From the NCBI RefSeq assembly GCF_000005505.3, contig NC_016134.3, positions 16,970,624 to 17,034,623 on the forward strand: a stretch of DNA of 64,000 nt, written 5' to 3'. The notes beneath the pieces were generated by a model. The model ran no database searches. It saw only the letters and a list, made by a program, of their open reading frames with translations, and was not told the DNA's origin. A program made the translations under genes and the position numbers. The DNA comes from Brachypodium distachyon (taxonomy: Eukaryota; Streptophyta; Magnoliopsida; Poales; Poaceae). Positions 43,201 through 55,109 of the stretch are shown in pieces (position 1 is the stretch's first letter; each line of letters opens with the position of its first letter).

Positions 43201-46200
43201 TGGCCAAATTCTCCTTTTCAGTTTGTGGAACTCTTTCTCGGAATTAAAGCATCTTCCCAGGTATGAATCTGTATGGCTTACCTCCTTTCTAGTTCTGATC
43301 TATCTTCTATTTACATGTTGGTGTTGCAGAATGAAATGTTCAACTCATTGACTTGCAAACATATTTTTCTTGGTGTGGTGAATTTTCATAGTTTTTATTT
43401 CCTTAATGTCTCTTGCAGCCTTGATCGACTGTTATCTAACTGTTGATCCTAAATCGATGTATCATTTCTTATCATGCCATTCGTTTTATCATAACAATAA
43501 TTGTGCAACCACTAGGCGTTAAGTTGGTTAGCCATTTAAAAAAATATACCATATTTGTTTTAATTGCTTTTGTACAGTGACGGTACATTATATCCGAAAG
43601 AACCACCTGATGTTTTTTGCAACTACTTGGAGTTACGAAGCTTTTGCACTGTCTTATTGGTAACACTACATTTTTTTTGGCATTTGATTTACAGTATCCG
43701 AAAGAACCACCTGATGTTTATGCTGTGGAAAGCAAGGGTCTTGATGAGACTAGACAGGCATATCTTATTAGCAGCATCCAGAACAAGGCAAAAGAGCTTT
43801 CCTACTATCCCATGCTTGTGACTCTGTGTGAGGTATTCATTGTCTTTTCCTTTTTTCCAGTAGATAACAAGACTTGTTCCATACCATACTGTTTAACAGG
43901 AATTTGCATACTCGTATGTTAGTTTGGAGTTGAAACATTTGATAGTTGCATGTGTTTTTTGGGGTGCCACATGTGCTATAAGCATGGTATTAGATTCTCA
44001 CTTGAATTCATACTCAATTCTCATATTGCAGAAGAAGGGGTAATATACAGTGCCATCAAAATAGTGCCCGATGTTACTCTGCAAACTATGAACTGTGTTA
44101 TGTTTAGGAACTGTCAGATGATATTTGCAGCTTAAGGATTGCTATCAGATAACTTGCAGATTCTCCAATTTTTTTATTTTAGCAAGTGTATATAGCAAAT
44201 TGAAACCAAGATGTGTGTTTAGATAATTATGAAATGAACACTAACATAAGCTCTCTCTCTCTCTCTCTCTGGATCCACATGCCTCCAGATCCAGTTCTCA
44301 GCGGGTATTCAGCTTTCTGTTACAGAAAGCTGTGCATAATATAATGGTTTGTTGTCAACAAGGCTGGATAATGGTTCTGTTTTTCACAGTAATTTCATTT
44401 GCAGGAAGCTGGAGAGATCCTCTCAAATATGAATCATCCAGCTGGGGATTGTCCACTGTGTCTATATCCTTTAGTCCCAGAGGATAAGGATGACTTTGCT
44501 TTGCCATTTATGAAGTTGATGTCATGCTACCACTGCTTCCACAGGTTGATGGCATGCCCTTGCTACATATATATACAAGTAGCTTATTCTCTCTAGATGT
44601 TGCTTAGTATGTTGTGACTGCAGTAACTGCATTATGAGATGGTGGGGATGGCTCCAACAGGATGATGTCACTTCTAAGCAGACTAGTACAGCAGTAACTA
44701 CAGGAGGTACAAGAAGCATTTCTTTTCTTTCTCTTTTGAAAAGCTTTTGTTCTTTGTACACATTGCATGTAACAGTTTCATGCACTTTAAAACTGGATTG
44801 GTGACTAACATTGTAATATTTCTAAATAGAGAAATGAGTTGTTCATTCACTTGTTTCTTATAGAAAAAGTCGAGTGTATGATGTGTTTCGTGAATTTCCC
44901 CTAGGCTCTAATTTGTGGTTAGAGGATAACTATATTCTGGTATCATATTACTATTCTCCTGATAACCTAGGTCAGTGCTCCGACCAAATGTGTGGATAAC
45001 GAGGCCACCTTCACAACCTTCTTAAAAGTCATGCAGCACATTACTGTTCTTTTAGGCGTCGAAAGAAACTTACTAATATAGTGCAGCACATTAATACTGT
45101 AAATGAACTATCAGCAGTGATAGAAGTTCTTAAATTACAGCACCACTCAGTTAAATTATCTTCATTGCAGCATACAGTAGGATGTTGGGAAATGGATTAG
45201 AAGGGCATGTTTGATATATATGGACCTTTATGTTTTTTCCACTTATGTTATCATCCTAGTAACTATAAATTCCATTTAAGCAAATATAAAATGTTTCAGA
45301 AGCCAACCTCTGCCCCCAAAGGGATGTGAGCTTGAACGTTAGCTGTTTTATTTGAAAGATATGAAACTGTTTGCTTTGTTCATTATTGGCAGTAATTTGG
45401 TGCATACCTTACTTGGTAAGGTAACATTTGTCCATTGGTTATATGTCACTAATGGTTAATCTTGTCTGTTGCTACTAGTTATTGATTCTTCTGGAGGGTT
45501 GGATTTGTCCAGATCAGGCAAGATATACAATGCAAATCATCACAAAGGATTTTGTCCAGTTTGCCGCAAAGTGTTTGATGAGAAGGATATCAAGCATGTT
45601 CATGATCTGTTGGATGCAAACACTTCTCAACTGATGGTATGATGTATCGAACATTATTCAAGTACAAGTAAACCATTTCAACATTTCCAGGCCTTGTCAG
45701 TTTTGTATTTAGAGACCAAAGCTCTTGCCCTCCATCAAATTTTCATACTTTGCTGTGCAACTATCTTATTGTTAATAAACTAATCATACATATTTAGTTT
45801 CATCCAGAAACTTCTTACCCTTTTATAATTCTCGATCCACTTAATGAATTTAAAGTATGTCACCCTCTTGGGATGGCACACCTCAGGGGAATCCATTATA
45901 ATTGTCTTTTATTCTTTCACCTATAGGGGTCTTTAACAATTGATCTGGAAGACGATGATAAAGAATTGCTCTATTCTGAGGCAGAGAACAAGAGGAGAGA
46001 AAAGTTTGGGTCATTGTTTAATCTGCAACAAGAACGGAATGGTCTGATTGAACCAAAGAAAGACCTTGCCATACAGCCTGGAATGTATCTTTCTCTTCCT
46101 CCTATTGAGCCAACCACAACTGAAGCAGACAGCACCAATTCCTGCGAAGAAAACACAACTTCAACTTCAGAAACAGATCCAGGCAGCATGGGAAACAACA

Positions 46201-46364
46201 CTGGCAGCCGGAATAAGCAAAACAATTCAGGGCACCGAAGGAGAAACCGAGCTTACGTTCCCAAAAGACAACCTCAGGGCCAATCTACTGGGCAGCAGTG
46301 GCAGAGAGGCCAATCTGCTGGGCAACAATGGCAGAGGAAAGACACAGGCAATTCACAACAATAG
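40275..46364 (+). CDS. RWD and RING domain E3 ubiquitin ligase, RNF25-like, seven exons
   Basis: Exons are 40275-40421, 43222-43260, 43695-43832, 44405-44544, 44624-44706, 45479-45636 and 45927-46364. All borders are GT-AG and phases agree, giving 380 residues. The RWD domain spans residues 1 to about 108 (VEAVTAMYGDDCRVVLDF, FVELFLGIKASSQ, then YPKEPPDVYAVESKGLDETR), the E2-contact fold of this class. The RING follows: CPLC (exon 4), CYHCFHSNC across the exon 4/5 join, and CPVCRKVF (exon 6). The C-terminus is basic and Gln-rich, with a short repeated segment QSTGQQWQRGQSAGQQWQRK. Animal RNF25 acts with UBE2E/UBE2D-type E2 enzymes and in ribosome-stress ubiquitination; the plant role is unknown. 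The frame is intact. Intron 1 (2.8 kb) holds two transposon insertions. Confidence 0.88.
40884..41562 (+). mobile_element. Short 5'-truncated LINE in intron 1 of the RNF25-like gene
   Basis: It is flanked by 12-bp direct repeats, AATACCAAGGCA at 40872-40883 and 41563-41574. The 3' end is CCTGAAAAAAC, a short A-tail in the plus direction. The body encodes broken pieces of the LINE C-terminal zf-RVT region (for example TWKSWALRKVKILLVGLHL and QSPESMQHLLVDCPFVRM). It is only 679 bp and has lost all RT motifs. Transcription of the host gene crosses it in sense orientation. Confidence 0.88.
42369..42731. mobile_element. Solo LTR (363 bp) in intron 1 of the RNF25-like gene
   Basis: It starts TGTCATGTGGGGTCAG and ends CTTAGCCCCTGACA (TG...CA, short inverted ends). 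Flanks are CTATC (42364-42368) and CTATA (42732-42736), a 5-bp target duplication with one change. A TATAAAG-like box at about 42559 and AATAAACACAG at 42596 suggest a promoter and poly-A signal in plus orientation. It is small enough to be a solo LTR of a short copia or TRIM-type element. Confidence 0.75.
43591..43719 (+). repeat. 25-bp exon duplication before exon 3 of the RNF25-like gene
   Basis: The first 25 bases of exon 3 (TATCCGAAAGAACCACCTGA plus TGTTT) occur at 43695-43719 and identically at 43591-43615. The upstream copy is preceded by its own acceptor-like TTTTGTACAG at 43568-43577. Using it would add a frame that does not match the family, so the downstream copy is taken as the real exon. 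Confidence 0.85.
44251..44272. repeat. CT microsatellite in intron 3
   Basis: About ten CT units in a row, within the intron before exon 4 of the RNF25-like gene. Confidence 0.9.
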
Positions 46365-46903
46365 CATTATCCCAACGTGGATGTGGAGGTTAGTGAGATT
46401 TTTTTTTATCAGCCATGTATATTGATGGAATACTGTGGTCACAAAGATAAAATTGTACTGGAGTTCATGTCACCGCAGAATTGAAGCTAGATTCTGTCGT
46501 CATCACACCACCATTTCGATTATTATAGTTACACCACAGAAGAATTTGACAGCCAGTTTGTGCAGTTAGCCTGCCCAACCCATTGGAGGCAACATCTAGA
46601 TTCATATCCAGTGCTGTATGAACATGCTTCAATGGATACATATTAGGGCCCTGCTTAAACTATGAAACCTAGCATGCTTCAACTGAAATATGAAACCTGG
46701 CATGCTTCAGCTGAAATATCAAACCTGGGAAGTTTCTTGTTTTCTGCTGAAATTGAAATGTGTCCTGTGAAATCCGTGCAGAGTTCCTGTGCTGCAAGCC
46801 CAAGCCGGCGGTTTTTGTTTCATTTGTTCCCACTCAATTTAGGGCATTTTTGTTTAATAAGAGCTTTGCTGTGATTCCCAATGATGGACTAGTCCTACTA
46901 CCT
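46365..46903. other. 3' UTR and downstream region of the RNF25-like gene
   Basis: It contains a 28-bp tandem repeat at 46661-46736 (TATGAAACCTGGCATGCTTC plus 8 bp, two full copies and part of a third). A possible poly-A signal TTTAATAAGAGC lies at about 46854. No other gene is seen. Confidence 0.5.
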
Positions 46904-49900
46904 TCTAACATCTCAAATTTTCAAAACCCTTCATATGCATTTCATTCATAAGCATCATGTCATCTTTGCATTTAACTACAGTTAAAACTTAAAACGCACT
47001 AACAAAAGTGTTTTTATTTGAATCTGGCTTTTCATCTTTCTTTTGGTTAATTGTATTTTAACCCATGAGGGTTTTGACATAAAAAGAGGGTTTAATGCAT
47101 TTATAAAGCTACCCCATATCTTGGCATTTCAATTTGATTTTAAACACTAATTATTTTAATAGCTAAAAAGCCTTAAAGACTAGTTTATAGGCAAAAGTAT
47201 TTTTTAAATATTTTATTTTGAGGGAATTCTTGTCCCAAAAGTTGAATCATATAAAAATATGATTTTACAAATTTTGTTGCATTTTATTTGATTTGAATTG
47301 GAACTTTGAATCAAAAATTGGTATTCAAAAACAGAAAATAGAAAAAGAAAAAGGAAAAAAAAGAAAAGAAACGGCCGGCCCGGCTAAATGGGCCGAACCG
47401 GCCCACCTAACGCGCCTGACCGCACCAGGCCGCAGCCCCGCGCGCGCGCCCGAACCGCCTGCCACTGACAGGTGGGCCCCCGCAGTCAGCCGTCGTCTTT
47501 GTCTCCAACTGCACGCCGAAGTTCCCGGCCACGACCGCGTCTGAACCGCGCACGACTCCGCCCGTTTTCTCCGCGCACGCAGTCCCATCTTCGATTTTGA
47601 GCGCGTCACCCCGAAGCCCATGACCCCCTCTCTCTTTGCCCCCTCCACTTTCGCCCGATTGCGCTCCCACCTTGCCGGAATTCCTCGCCGTTTTTCGCCA
47701 GTGCCGTCGCCTTCATGAGCTCGCCGCCGACGACTCGGTGAGTCCCTCGCGCCGCCGCCTACTTTCTCTTCCTCTCTCCCTGGCGCTGCTTGTGACGCGG
47801 TTGATTTCGTTTTTGGAGTTCCGCAGCCGTCGCCCGTCGTCCGCCCGAGCTCCGCCGTCGCCGCCGACCTCCGGTCGTCCTAGACGTCGCCGTCGTCGCC
47901 CCCGAGCTTTGCCACCGCCGTCATCTTCCTCACCGGAGCGAGCCGCGTCATCCCCGCCGCTTCCCGAGCCTGCAGCCTTGCCGGAACCGCCGCGTCGCCG
48001 TCTTCCGTTGCCGCCGCCGCTCGCCGGATCCCTAGCGCCGCCGCCGGTAAGCCCCAATCCTTCACATCGTTCGATCTAGGTTAGACGGCCCTGATTAAAT
48101 CACTTACCCGAACCGGTACCGGCCAGTAAAATCGCGCCACGTCTCGCCCATTAAAATTATAACTTAATTCTCGGCCGAATTTATTTAGTAGTTTTGCAGA
48201 AAAGCCCCTGGAACTTCAAATCATCATATCTTTTAAACCGTTTGACCAAACATAAAGTTCTATACCTTTCTGGAATCCTCACAACATGTAGAATCTTTTG
48301 GCATAGTTTAATTTTGACTTTGAACAACTTTAACCGAACCAAATTGCAGGATGCTTAATTATGGTTTAAAAATTCATATGAATCATTTCAAACTAGTTTT
48401 GAACATGTTAGCATGTTGAAAAATGTTTTGAGTATACTCTCTGTCCATTAGGACCAGAGGGGAAATTATTTTGTAAACAATATTGCCACACCAAAATTAA
48501 TCTTGCACCATGCCTTGTAAAAAGCAAATAAGCTTTTAATTAAAGCTCACCTTTGTTTTGTACAAAGCAAGCATCTTATTATTATTGTATAATCTGTCCA
48601 AACCTTTTGTGAAGCTGCTTAAAACAGAAACTAAACATGTTAAGTTTAGAACCAAGCTAAGTGTGCATCATAATGACAATTGCATCATAGCATGTTTTTG
48701 TATTGAATAGCATGTTTATGTGTGTGTGTGTATTCTGTTATCTTAGATTTTGTGGATTGTGAGCCTTGTTGTTGCGAAGAGTGCGAGAACTACCACAACC
48801 TTGGACAAGGCAAGTTCACTTTGATCATCTTCCAAATATTTTTACTATGCACTAGTTGCTTTATTAATTGCATTAGGAATATTATTTGTACCTCTATGCT
48901 AGCTATAAATCCCAGGTAGTATAGTTTTACCCTTGTCAATACCTTGCTACCAATTTGCCATCGATTGTAGTTGAATGCTAAGCAATGGTAGTAACGTGGG
49001 GGAAATTACTACATTATGATAATGTTAAGTCTATGGAGAAATGAGATGTTTTATTAGAGTAAGGCAAAACAATTAATTTAATGAACCATCCTGGGTGGAC
49101 GGCTGGGTGGACGGCTTTGAGGATTTAGAGGTTATGCGACGTCAGGTCCATTTCTATGGGTCCATTTCTATGAGTCGTCTCTCCATGTCTATGAGAGTGC
49201 CTGCGTCGCAAATGTGGAATGCCACCTGGGGTAACCGAGACTGGACTAGTTTCCTATTTAGTAGCTTCCAGTACAACCACATGCTAAATGGGCTCTGTCG
49301 AGAATAGAGTATGTTGTATGAACCTAGACTCGAGGAATTGTACTGAGGTAGCCTGTGTAAGGGGAGCGTGATTCTCTCGTGGTGTAGGGAATTACTTCTG
49401 AAAATCTCGTAATCGACGCCGTTGCTACTCTACCCTGAGGACAGCAAAGGATTAACCCGTCGGTTTCTTGTGGGGAATTTGTACAACCTCTCGAGAATGT
49501 CAAACTAAGTACTTAGCCGTGTCCCCGGTCGTGGACAATTTTGAGCAACTGGATGGTGGAGCTGTAAGGAAAGTCTCACTCATTCTAATTTCTTAATAAA
49601 ATGAATGGTTTGAACTTGGGTTTAGGAGCATTGATGTGTCTACTCAATGTCCTTAGTTTAATAGGAGCATGGGTGTGTCTACCCCACGTCCATTAGTGAT
49701 AAAATTATTTGACTAAAATGATAGGATTAAACAATTAAGTTTTTATGCAAATAGCCTGAACCCCACCATGCCAGATTATGCATGTACTTGGTAGGTTCTG
49801 ATAACTCCTAGTGATCTTGCCAATACATTCAATGTATTGACCCTAGTGGCTGCATCGTTTAATGATGCAGGAAGCTCCGACGAAGAGTAAGGGTACGTTC

Positions 49901-50066
49901 TGGTCTTTGGGTTGCGGGCCTACATTCTAACACGCTCTCACTGTGGTGTTGATGTAGCCCTTGTATGTTTCGCTTTCCGTTGTTAAACTATTGTTTTAAT
50001 TCCAGCTAACCCATGGGGTTATGCAAGTTTGTAAGTACTCTTAAATTCTGTCGTAGCACGGGGCTT
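46904..50066 (+). mobile_element. 5' LTR of a Ty3/gypsy chromovirus
   Basis: It starts TCTAACATCTC, an altered form of the TGTAACATCCC that opens the 3' LTR at 60709. The two copies align from 46904-47391 and 60709-61203, through CAAAACCCTTCATATGCATT to the shared CGGCCGGCCCGG. The remainder (GC-rich at 47390-48070, then AT-rich) is related to, but clearly different from, the separate LTR at 61204. Its right end is taken where the Tat element begins, 50067. The usual primer-binding site after the LTR is not visible because the Tat element sits there. The open frames in it are not genes. Confidence 0.75.
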
Positions 50067-50596
50067 TGACACCGGGGATGCGCGAGCACCCCCTTCTTGG
50101 TTCGGCAGTGGGTGACGGGGATCGCTCCGGCAATCGCCGGCGGGGCCAATGCGAAGCGCGCCAGCACACAATGAACACGGACGCGCGTTTTACCCAGGTT
50201 CGGGCCACCCGGAGGTGTAAAACCCTACGTCCTGCTTGTCTGAGCTTGTATTGACGGAAAAAACCGGAGCTTGCAAGTTGCCGGGAGGAGCCCCCGGGTG
50301 GTCTCTTTTTGGCTAAGTATCCTTTGCTACTTTGGGCTACCGCTAGAGTGGTACTATGAGCTGGTCCAACGACCGAACGAACCCCTTTGATCGTTGGCGG
50401 GGGACCCCGCCGTTACGGACGGAGTAGTGGGTGCGAGATTTCCGCCGTAACCTCCCCCTTTAACATGGGAAGTTAAGACACTCTTCGCATTATCCCCACG
50501 ATTCGTATTTATCCCAGCGCACCCGTGGGGTGCGGATGCGACCGTTACTGAGCACTGGGTGCTATAAGGTCCCACTGCTGCGCCGAGGGGTAAACA
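50067..50596 (-). mobile_element. 3' LTR of the Tat element
   Basis: The 530-bp unit runs (minus strand) from TGTTTACCCC to CCCCGGTGTCA, with TG...CA ends. Next to it on the minus strand is the purine-rich AAAGACTGGGGGGCTAAG (complement of 50597-50614), the polypurine tract for plus-strand DNA synthesis. The interior holds the plus-strand motif TTACCCAGGTTCGGGCCACC and GTAAAACCCTACGTCCTGCT, common in large grass gypsy LTRs. Confidence 0.85.
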
Positions 50597-50674
50597 CTTA
50601 GCCCCCCAGTCTTTCTCCTCTGCCTTCTGATTCCTTGCGCCCAGGAACCTTGCCAGCTTCCGCTCACGCTCCCC

Positions 50675-53600
50675 ATGGCGCCCCCCACAACCAGGAAAGG
50701 AAAGGAAGGGAAGGCCCCAAAGAAGCCGGCGGCCAGCAAGGCCGCCGCAGATAAAGAGCAGAAGAAGCGGGCGATGAGGGCCACGCTCACCTTCTACCAG
50801 CCCGGGTACAACGGCGAGGCGCTGGACAAGATCCGGCACGCCGTTGCCTCCGGGTTCAACAAGTACGGGGAGACCCTGATCTTCCCCGCCAGTGCCGACC
50901 ACCAGGAAAACGACTTCCGGGTGTTCGGGCGCTTCATCCTTGCAGGGTTAGTGCCGCCGTTCTCCCTATTCCTCCATGCGCTCATGGAGTCGTATCAGTT
51001 GCGGGTGGCGCAACTCCACCCCTCCTCCCTCTATCTCCTCGCCATCTTCCAGTTCCTCTGCGAGGCATTCGTCGGAGTAATGCCGTCGGTGGCGTTATTC
51101 CGGCACTACTTCTACCCCCGCATCGATAACGCGAACGCGATGTCGTCAGGGATGGTGTTCCGCGCCCGCGACCGGCTGAAGTCCAAGTTCATCGTCCGGT
51201 CGGAGAAGAAGACCGACAAGGAGTGGCGGGACGACTGGTGCTGGGACCGCGTGGAAGACCCCGAGGAGTTCATCTACGCGCCCATCGAACTGCCGCAACC
51301 CAACGACGGCTGGCGGGTACCACCGCGACGCCGATCTCCTCCCCATCATGGAGAAGATCAAGGCCCTGTGGCTAGCGGGGCTCACCGACGTCGATGTGGC
51401 GCGCACCTTCATCAGCCGGCGCGTCGCGCGCTCCACCTGCTCTCCCGCCCCGCGTGGATGTATACGGGGTCCGGGGACAGGACACGCCTCCATCGCGGGG
51501 GCGTGGACCGGGAATCACTCCAGGTGTGGGTGAAGGGGATCTCCAGCGAGGACGTCCCCATCACGGGGTTGCCGCCGGGGGTCATCTCCCTCCACGCCGA
51601 CGTTCCGGGGCTGACCGACATCATCGCCTCCTTCCCGCCCTGCAATGAGTGGGGGCTGATAAACGATTCCCCCACTAGGACCCCGCGTGCTCCTCCGCCT
51701 GCACCTCGCGGGAAGCAGGTGCTTGAAGAGAGAGGGGGCGAGTCGGAGGTCAGCTGGCCCTCCATTCCGTCCTCTGACGACGAGGTGGCCCAGCCTGCCG
51801 CGCCCGGGTTGTCATCCCCGTGGACGTCGAGGAGGAAGAGGAGGATGACGCGCCCCTGATCGTGTGCAAACCAAGGGCGCCTGCAGCGGTAGCGACCACC
51901 TCCGCAGCGCGGCGGCGGCCACCGGCAGCGCGGCAGTCACCACCCCAGCAGCGGCCCCCGGCAGCGCGGCGGCGACCACCTCCGCGGTGGCCGCCAGTGC
52001 CGCGGCAACTCCCTCGATGGCTCCCGCGACGCCCCGGGCTGCGGCGACCTTACGGGCGCTCACGGACCTGCCTGCGCGGGGGCTCTTCCGAGGCTTCAAG
52101 CTCCAGCTCAACCTCTCAAAGGACGGCTCGCCGGCTAGCGCCGGTAAGAGGGGGAGGGCTGATTCACCTCCTGCCGCGCCGAGCAAGAGGGCGCGCATGC
52201 AGGCTGGCAGCAGCGCCGCCCCGGCCGACGCGGGGGCCCGCGGCGCCACTGCTGCGCCTGCCGCCGACCCGGCCCCGATGGAGGTGGCGCCGGCAACAGG
52301 TCCCGCATCTTACCCCGCTCCTTTGCTTTCATCCCCTTTGCTAGTAGATCCGCAACCGTACTATCATCTCTACCTGTAGGCGACGTCCCGCCCGCAGCAG
52401 GCGTCCCGGCAATGGCGGCCGGAACGGAGAAGGAAGCTCCTCCCGCAAGCCCGGCGGCCCCGCAAGGTACTCGTCCAGAGCCTCCCGCGTCCGCCCCTGA
52501 GTTACTCGGCTAGCCCTTCGGACCTTATCCCTTCTTTCTGTTGCAGGCCCGACCACGCTCGCGCCAGGAGCGGGCGCCGCTGTGATCGACCTTGACCCTG
52601 TCGTCAGGGTCGCGGGGACGGCGGAGGAACTGGAGGTAACCCCCACGCCAAGCCCCACCGCGCTGGCCGCAACAGTGGCGGCAACCACCGCCGCCACCGA
52701 AGCGGCGCTCGACGACGCGCCGGCGGCCGCCGGCGCAGACTCTTCGGCCAACCAGCAGAAGGCGGCCCCTGCTGGGGGCGCGGAAACCCCACTAGCCCCG
52801 CAACCCTCAGGCGCGGGTTCGGGGGAGGCTGCAACGGAGGACCAATAGGACGCGCCACCGCAGGCGGACGACCTCCTGCCCGGCCAGACAGTGGCGGCGG
52901 GCGCTTCGTCCACGTCGGCCGCCACCTCCAGCACGGACCTCGGCACCCTTGCCGGGGGTGGCTTGGAATCCCATCACTTGGGACCCGAGCATTTTCGACA
53001 GGGGGCACCGGTTCCTTGACGCCATCAAGGACCAACAGCTGGCCTTCGTCACCTCCTTCAACCAGGTGAGGAAGCACCACGAGATCGCCAAGAGTCTGCT
53101 CGGCGAGGTGCGACTGGCCGTGGAGAAGGAGCGGCAGGAACTCTCCCGGCTGCGGGAGAAAACACGCCTCGCCCAGGAGGAGGCACGCCTCGCCCGGGAA
53201 GCCCAGGACGAGGCCGCCATGCCGGTCGTCCCCGAGGAGGAGCTCTACCGGCGACTAGTGGCTCAGCGCGCCGAGCTCCAGGAAACCCTGGACTCGCTGG
53301 TGGCGGCGTAGGCGAAAGCCAAGAAGGAGCACGTGGAGGTGCTCGCCGAGGCTCAGGCTCGCATCAACGAGAAGAGCGACCTGATCAGCAGCTACCTCGG
53401 TCAGATCCAGGGCCTGCGCGGTAAGCTGGAGGTGCAGACCAAGGCTACGGAAGACGCGGTAACAATGGCAGCACGGCAGGAGGTAGAGCTCAATTCTACC
53501 AAGGTTAGGAGGGCCTGACTCGAGACCGAGCGGGCCACCGTTCGGGAGGAGCTCGTCAAGGCGGGCGAGGATAATGTGGCCAAGGCCGCACAACTCTCGG

Positions 53601-54160
53601 CGCAGGCGAGCCTCCTCCGCAAGACCAAGCACGCCGTGCATTTGGCTCGGACCAACCACGGCACGCTGATCGGGCAGCGGGAGCTGGAGACCAAGAAGCT
53701 GCTTGGAATCGCCCAATCGCTGCGTGACCTGCTGCCGCGGTTCAAACTGCAGGCTGCGCGGGTGGACGGGACGGACGTCACCACGCTGATCCCGTTTTTC
53801 TCCGACTCGGTGGCGAAGCTTTCGGCACTCGATGTGTGGATCTCCAAGTTCTGCAACGAGGAGATCGCCAATTGCGCCCGGGAGGTTGCCGGGATGATCC
53901 TTCCGAGGGTGCACCTCCGGCACCCTGAGTTCCCCTTCGAGACGCTGCTGGACGCTTGGTCGGACAGCGAGGATGCCCCCACCCACTGCCAGGCGGTGAG
54001 CGGGTTTGTCGACGAAGTGGTCGAACGGATGCAGCAGAAGCTAGACCCCGAGCCAGTGCCCGACGGAGGGCGCCGGCAACTAGTCGCCGCGGCCTCCAGC
54101 GGAAGCCGCCCCAATCAGTCGCCGCAGCCCCCTGTCGGCCTTCGTCGTTCCTTAGTGTTG
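50675..54160 (+). pseudogene. Antisense ORF of the Tat element (Transposase_28-type plus coiled coil)
   Basis: It lies on the strand opposite to pol. The N-terminal part (50675-51660) is the 'putative gypsy type transposon' domain (Transposase_28): FGRFILAGLVPPFSLFLHAL, SYQLRVAQLHPSSLYLLAIF, GVMPSVALFRHYFYPRID, then LPPGVISLHADVPGL and FPPCNEWGL. Two compensating frameshifts (about 51315 and 51440) disturb the middle. A Pro/Ala-rich linker (51820-52930) follows, with frame changes. The C-terminal half (52949-54160) is a long coiled coil (for example EKERQELSRLREKTRLAQEE) ending in a conserved helical block (FPFETLLDAWSDSEDAPTHC). Stops at 53309 (TAG) and 53516 (TGA) interrupt one frame. Related ORFs occur in many grass Tat elements; their function is unknown. 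Confidence 0.8.
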
Positions 54161-54659
54161 TTTTCCTTTACTTTTGTTCCCTGCAAGTGTGGCGCCTGGC
54201 GCCGTTTAAACAATTAATGCCTTATTGGTCTATGCAACTATTCACTGCTTTCATTGATATAGTTCTCTGGTTCTGCTTAATCCTTGTTTCTTGTTCCCGG
54301 GGTTGCCTCGCGGGGTGGATCCCTTAGCCCTTTGTGTGTTATGCCTTGTGTTACCGGGGACTCGCGCGCCGCACACTCAACCGGACCAGGGACCCGGGGA
54401 CGGACCCACAGTGCCGACCTGGGGCCAAGTAGTGGCGACAAGCCACTCCGCTTGCGGGATAGCTACTCCCAAGCATGTGCTCCCGGGACGGACCCGCCAG
54501 CCACACGAGGAGCGCACTCCCCCGCAAGCGTCCTTTCAACACCCTAGCCACACGCAGGGTTTGGGCCATGCTAGCGAGGCAAGGTTCAGTTTTAGACAGT
54601 TTACCGTTCAAGTTTATGCACTTAGTTTTTCGTTCGTTCCTGTGCTTGGAATGCTTGCT

Positions 54660-55095
54660 GGAGGGACGCGGCAGGGATGCTATGGCAGTGCACCCATCGG
54701 TGCTAGGCACGGATGGCATGCACCACCATAGCGTCGCCGCGGCAGTCCTCGCCTTTGAATCCGCCTGTTTGAGGGATGCAGCAAGGATGCTGTGGTTGGG
54801 CAGCCGCCGGCTTCGGGCACCGATGGCTGCGCCACCACAGCACCCCCGCGGCAACCCTCGCCCTTGGAGACACTTTTCGGAGGGGTACGGCAGGAACGTT
54901 GTGGCGGGGCCGCCGCCGGCACTGAGCACTGGTGGCGGCACCACCACAGCGTCTCCGCGGCAACCCTCGCCTCGGAGTAGCCTGGTGGAGGGGTGCGACA
55001 AGGACGCGATGGCAGTGCACCCATCAGCACAGAGCACTGATGGCATGCACCACCATCGCGCCTCTGCGGCACCTCTCGCCTTTGCAGCCTCTTCC
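54660..55095. repeat. 109-bp tandem repeat, four copies, within the Tat element
   Basis: Units start near 54660, 54770, 54877 and 54987. Each has GGAGGGRYGCGGCARGGAYG, a GCACYGATGGC core with CACCACMRC, and CCTCGCCTTTG-type ends. Units 1 and 4 are closest to each other. Because the repeat is free of stops in several frames, it creates long false ORFs, including 326 codons on the minus strand. Confidence 0.75.
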
Positions 55096-55109
55096 TTGGC
55101 TCCACTCTG

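Noticed and set aside
47636..48079. 147-codon Pro/Arg/Ser-rich ORF inside the chromovirus LTR
   Set aside because: Located in the GC-rich block of the LTR; both strands are open and no domain is present.
51812..52946. Long minus-strand frames opposite the Tat antisense ORF
   Set aside because: Ala/Val/Gly-rich shadows of the Pro/Ala linker on the plus strand; no motif.
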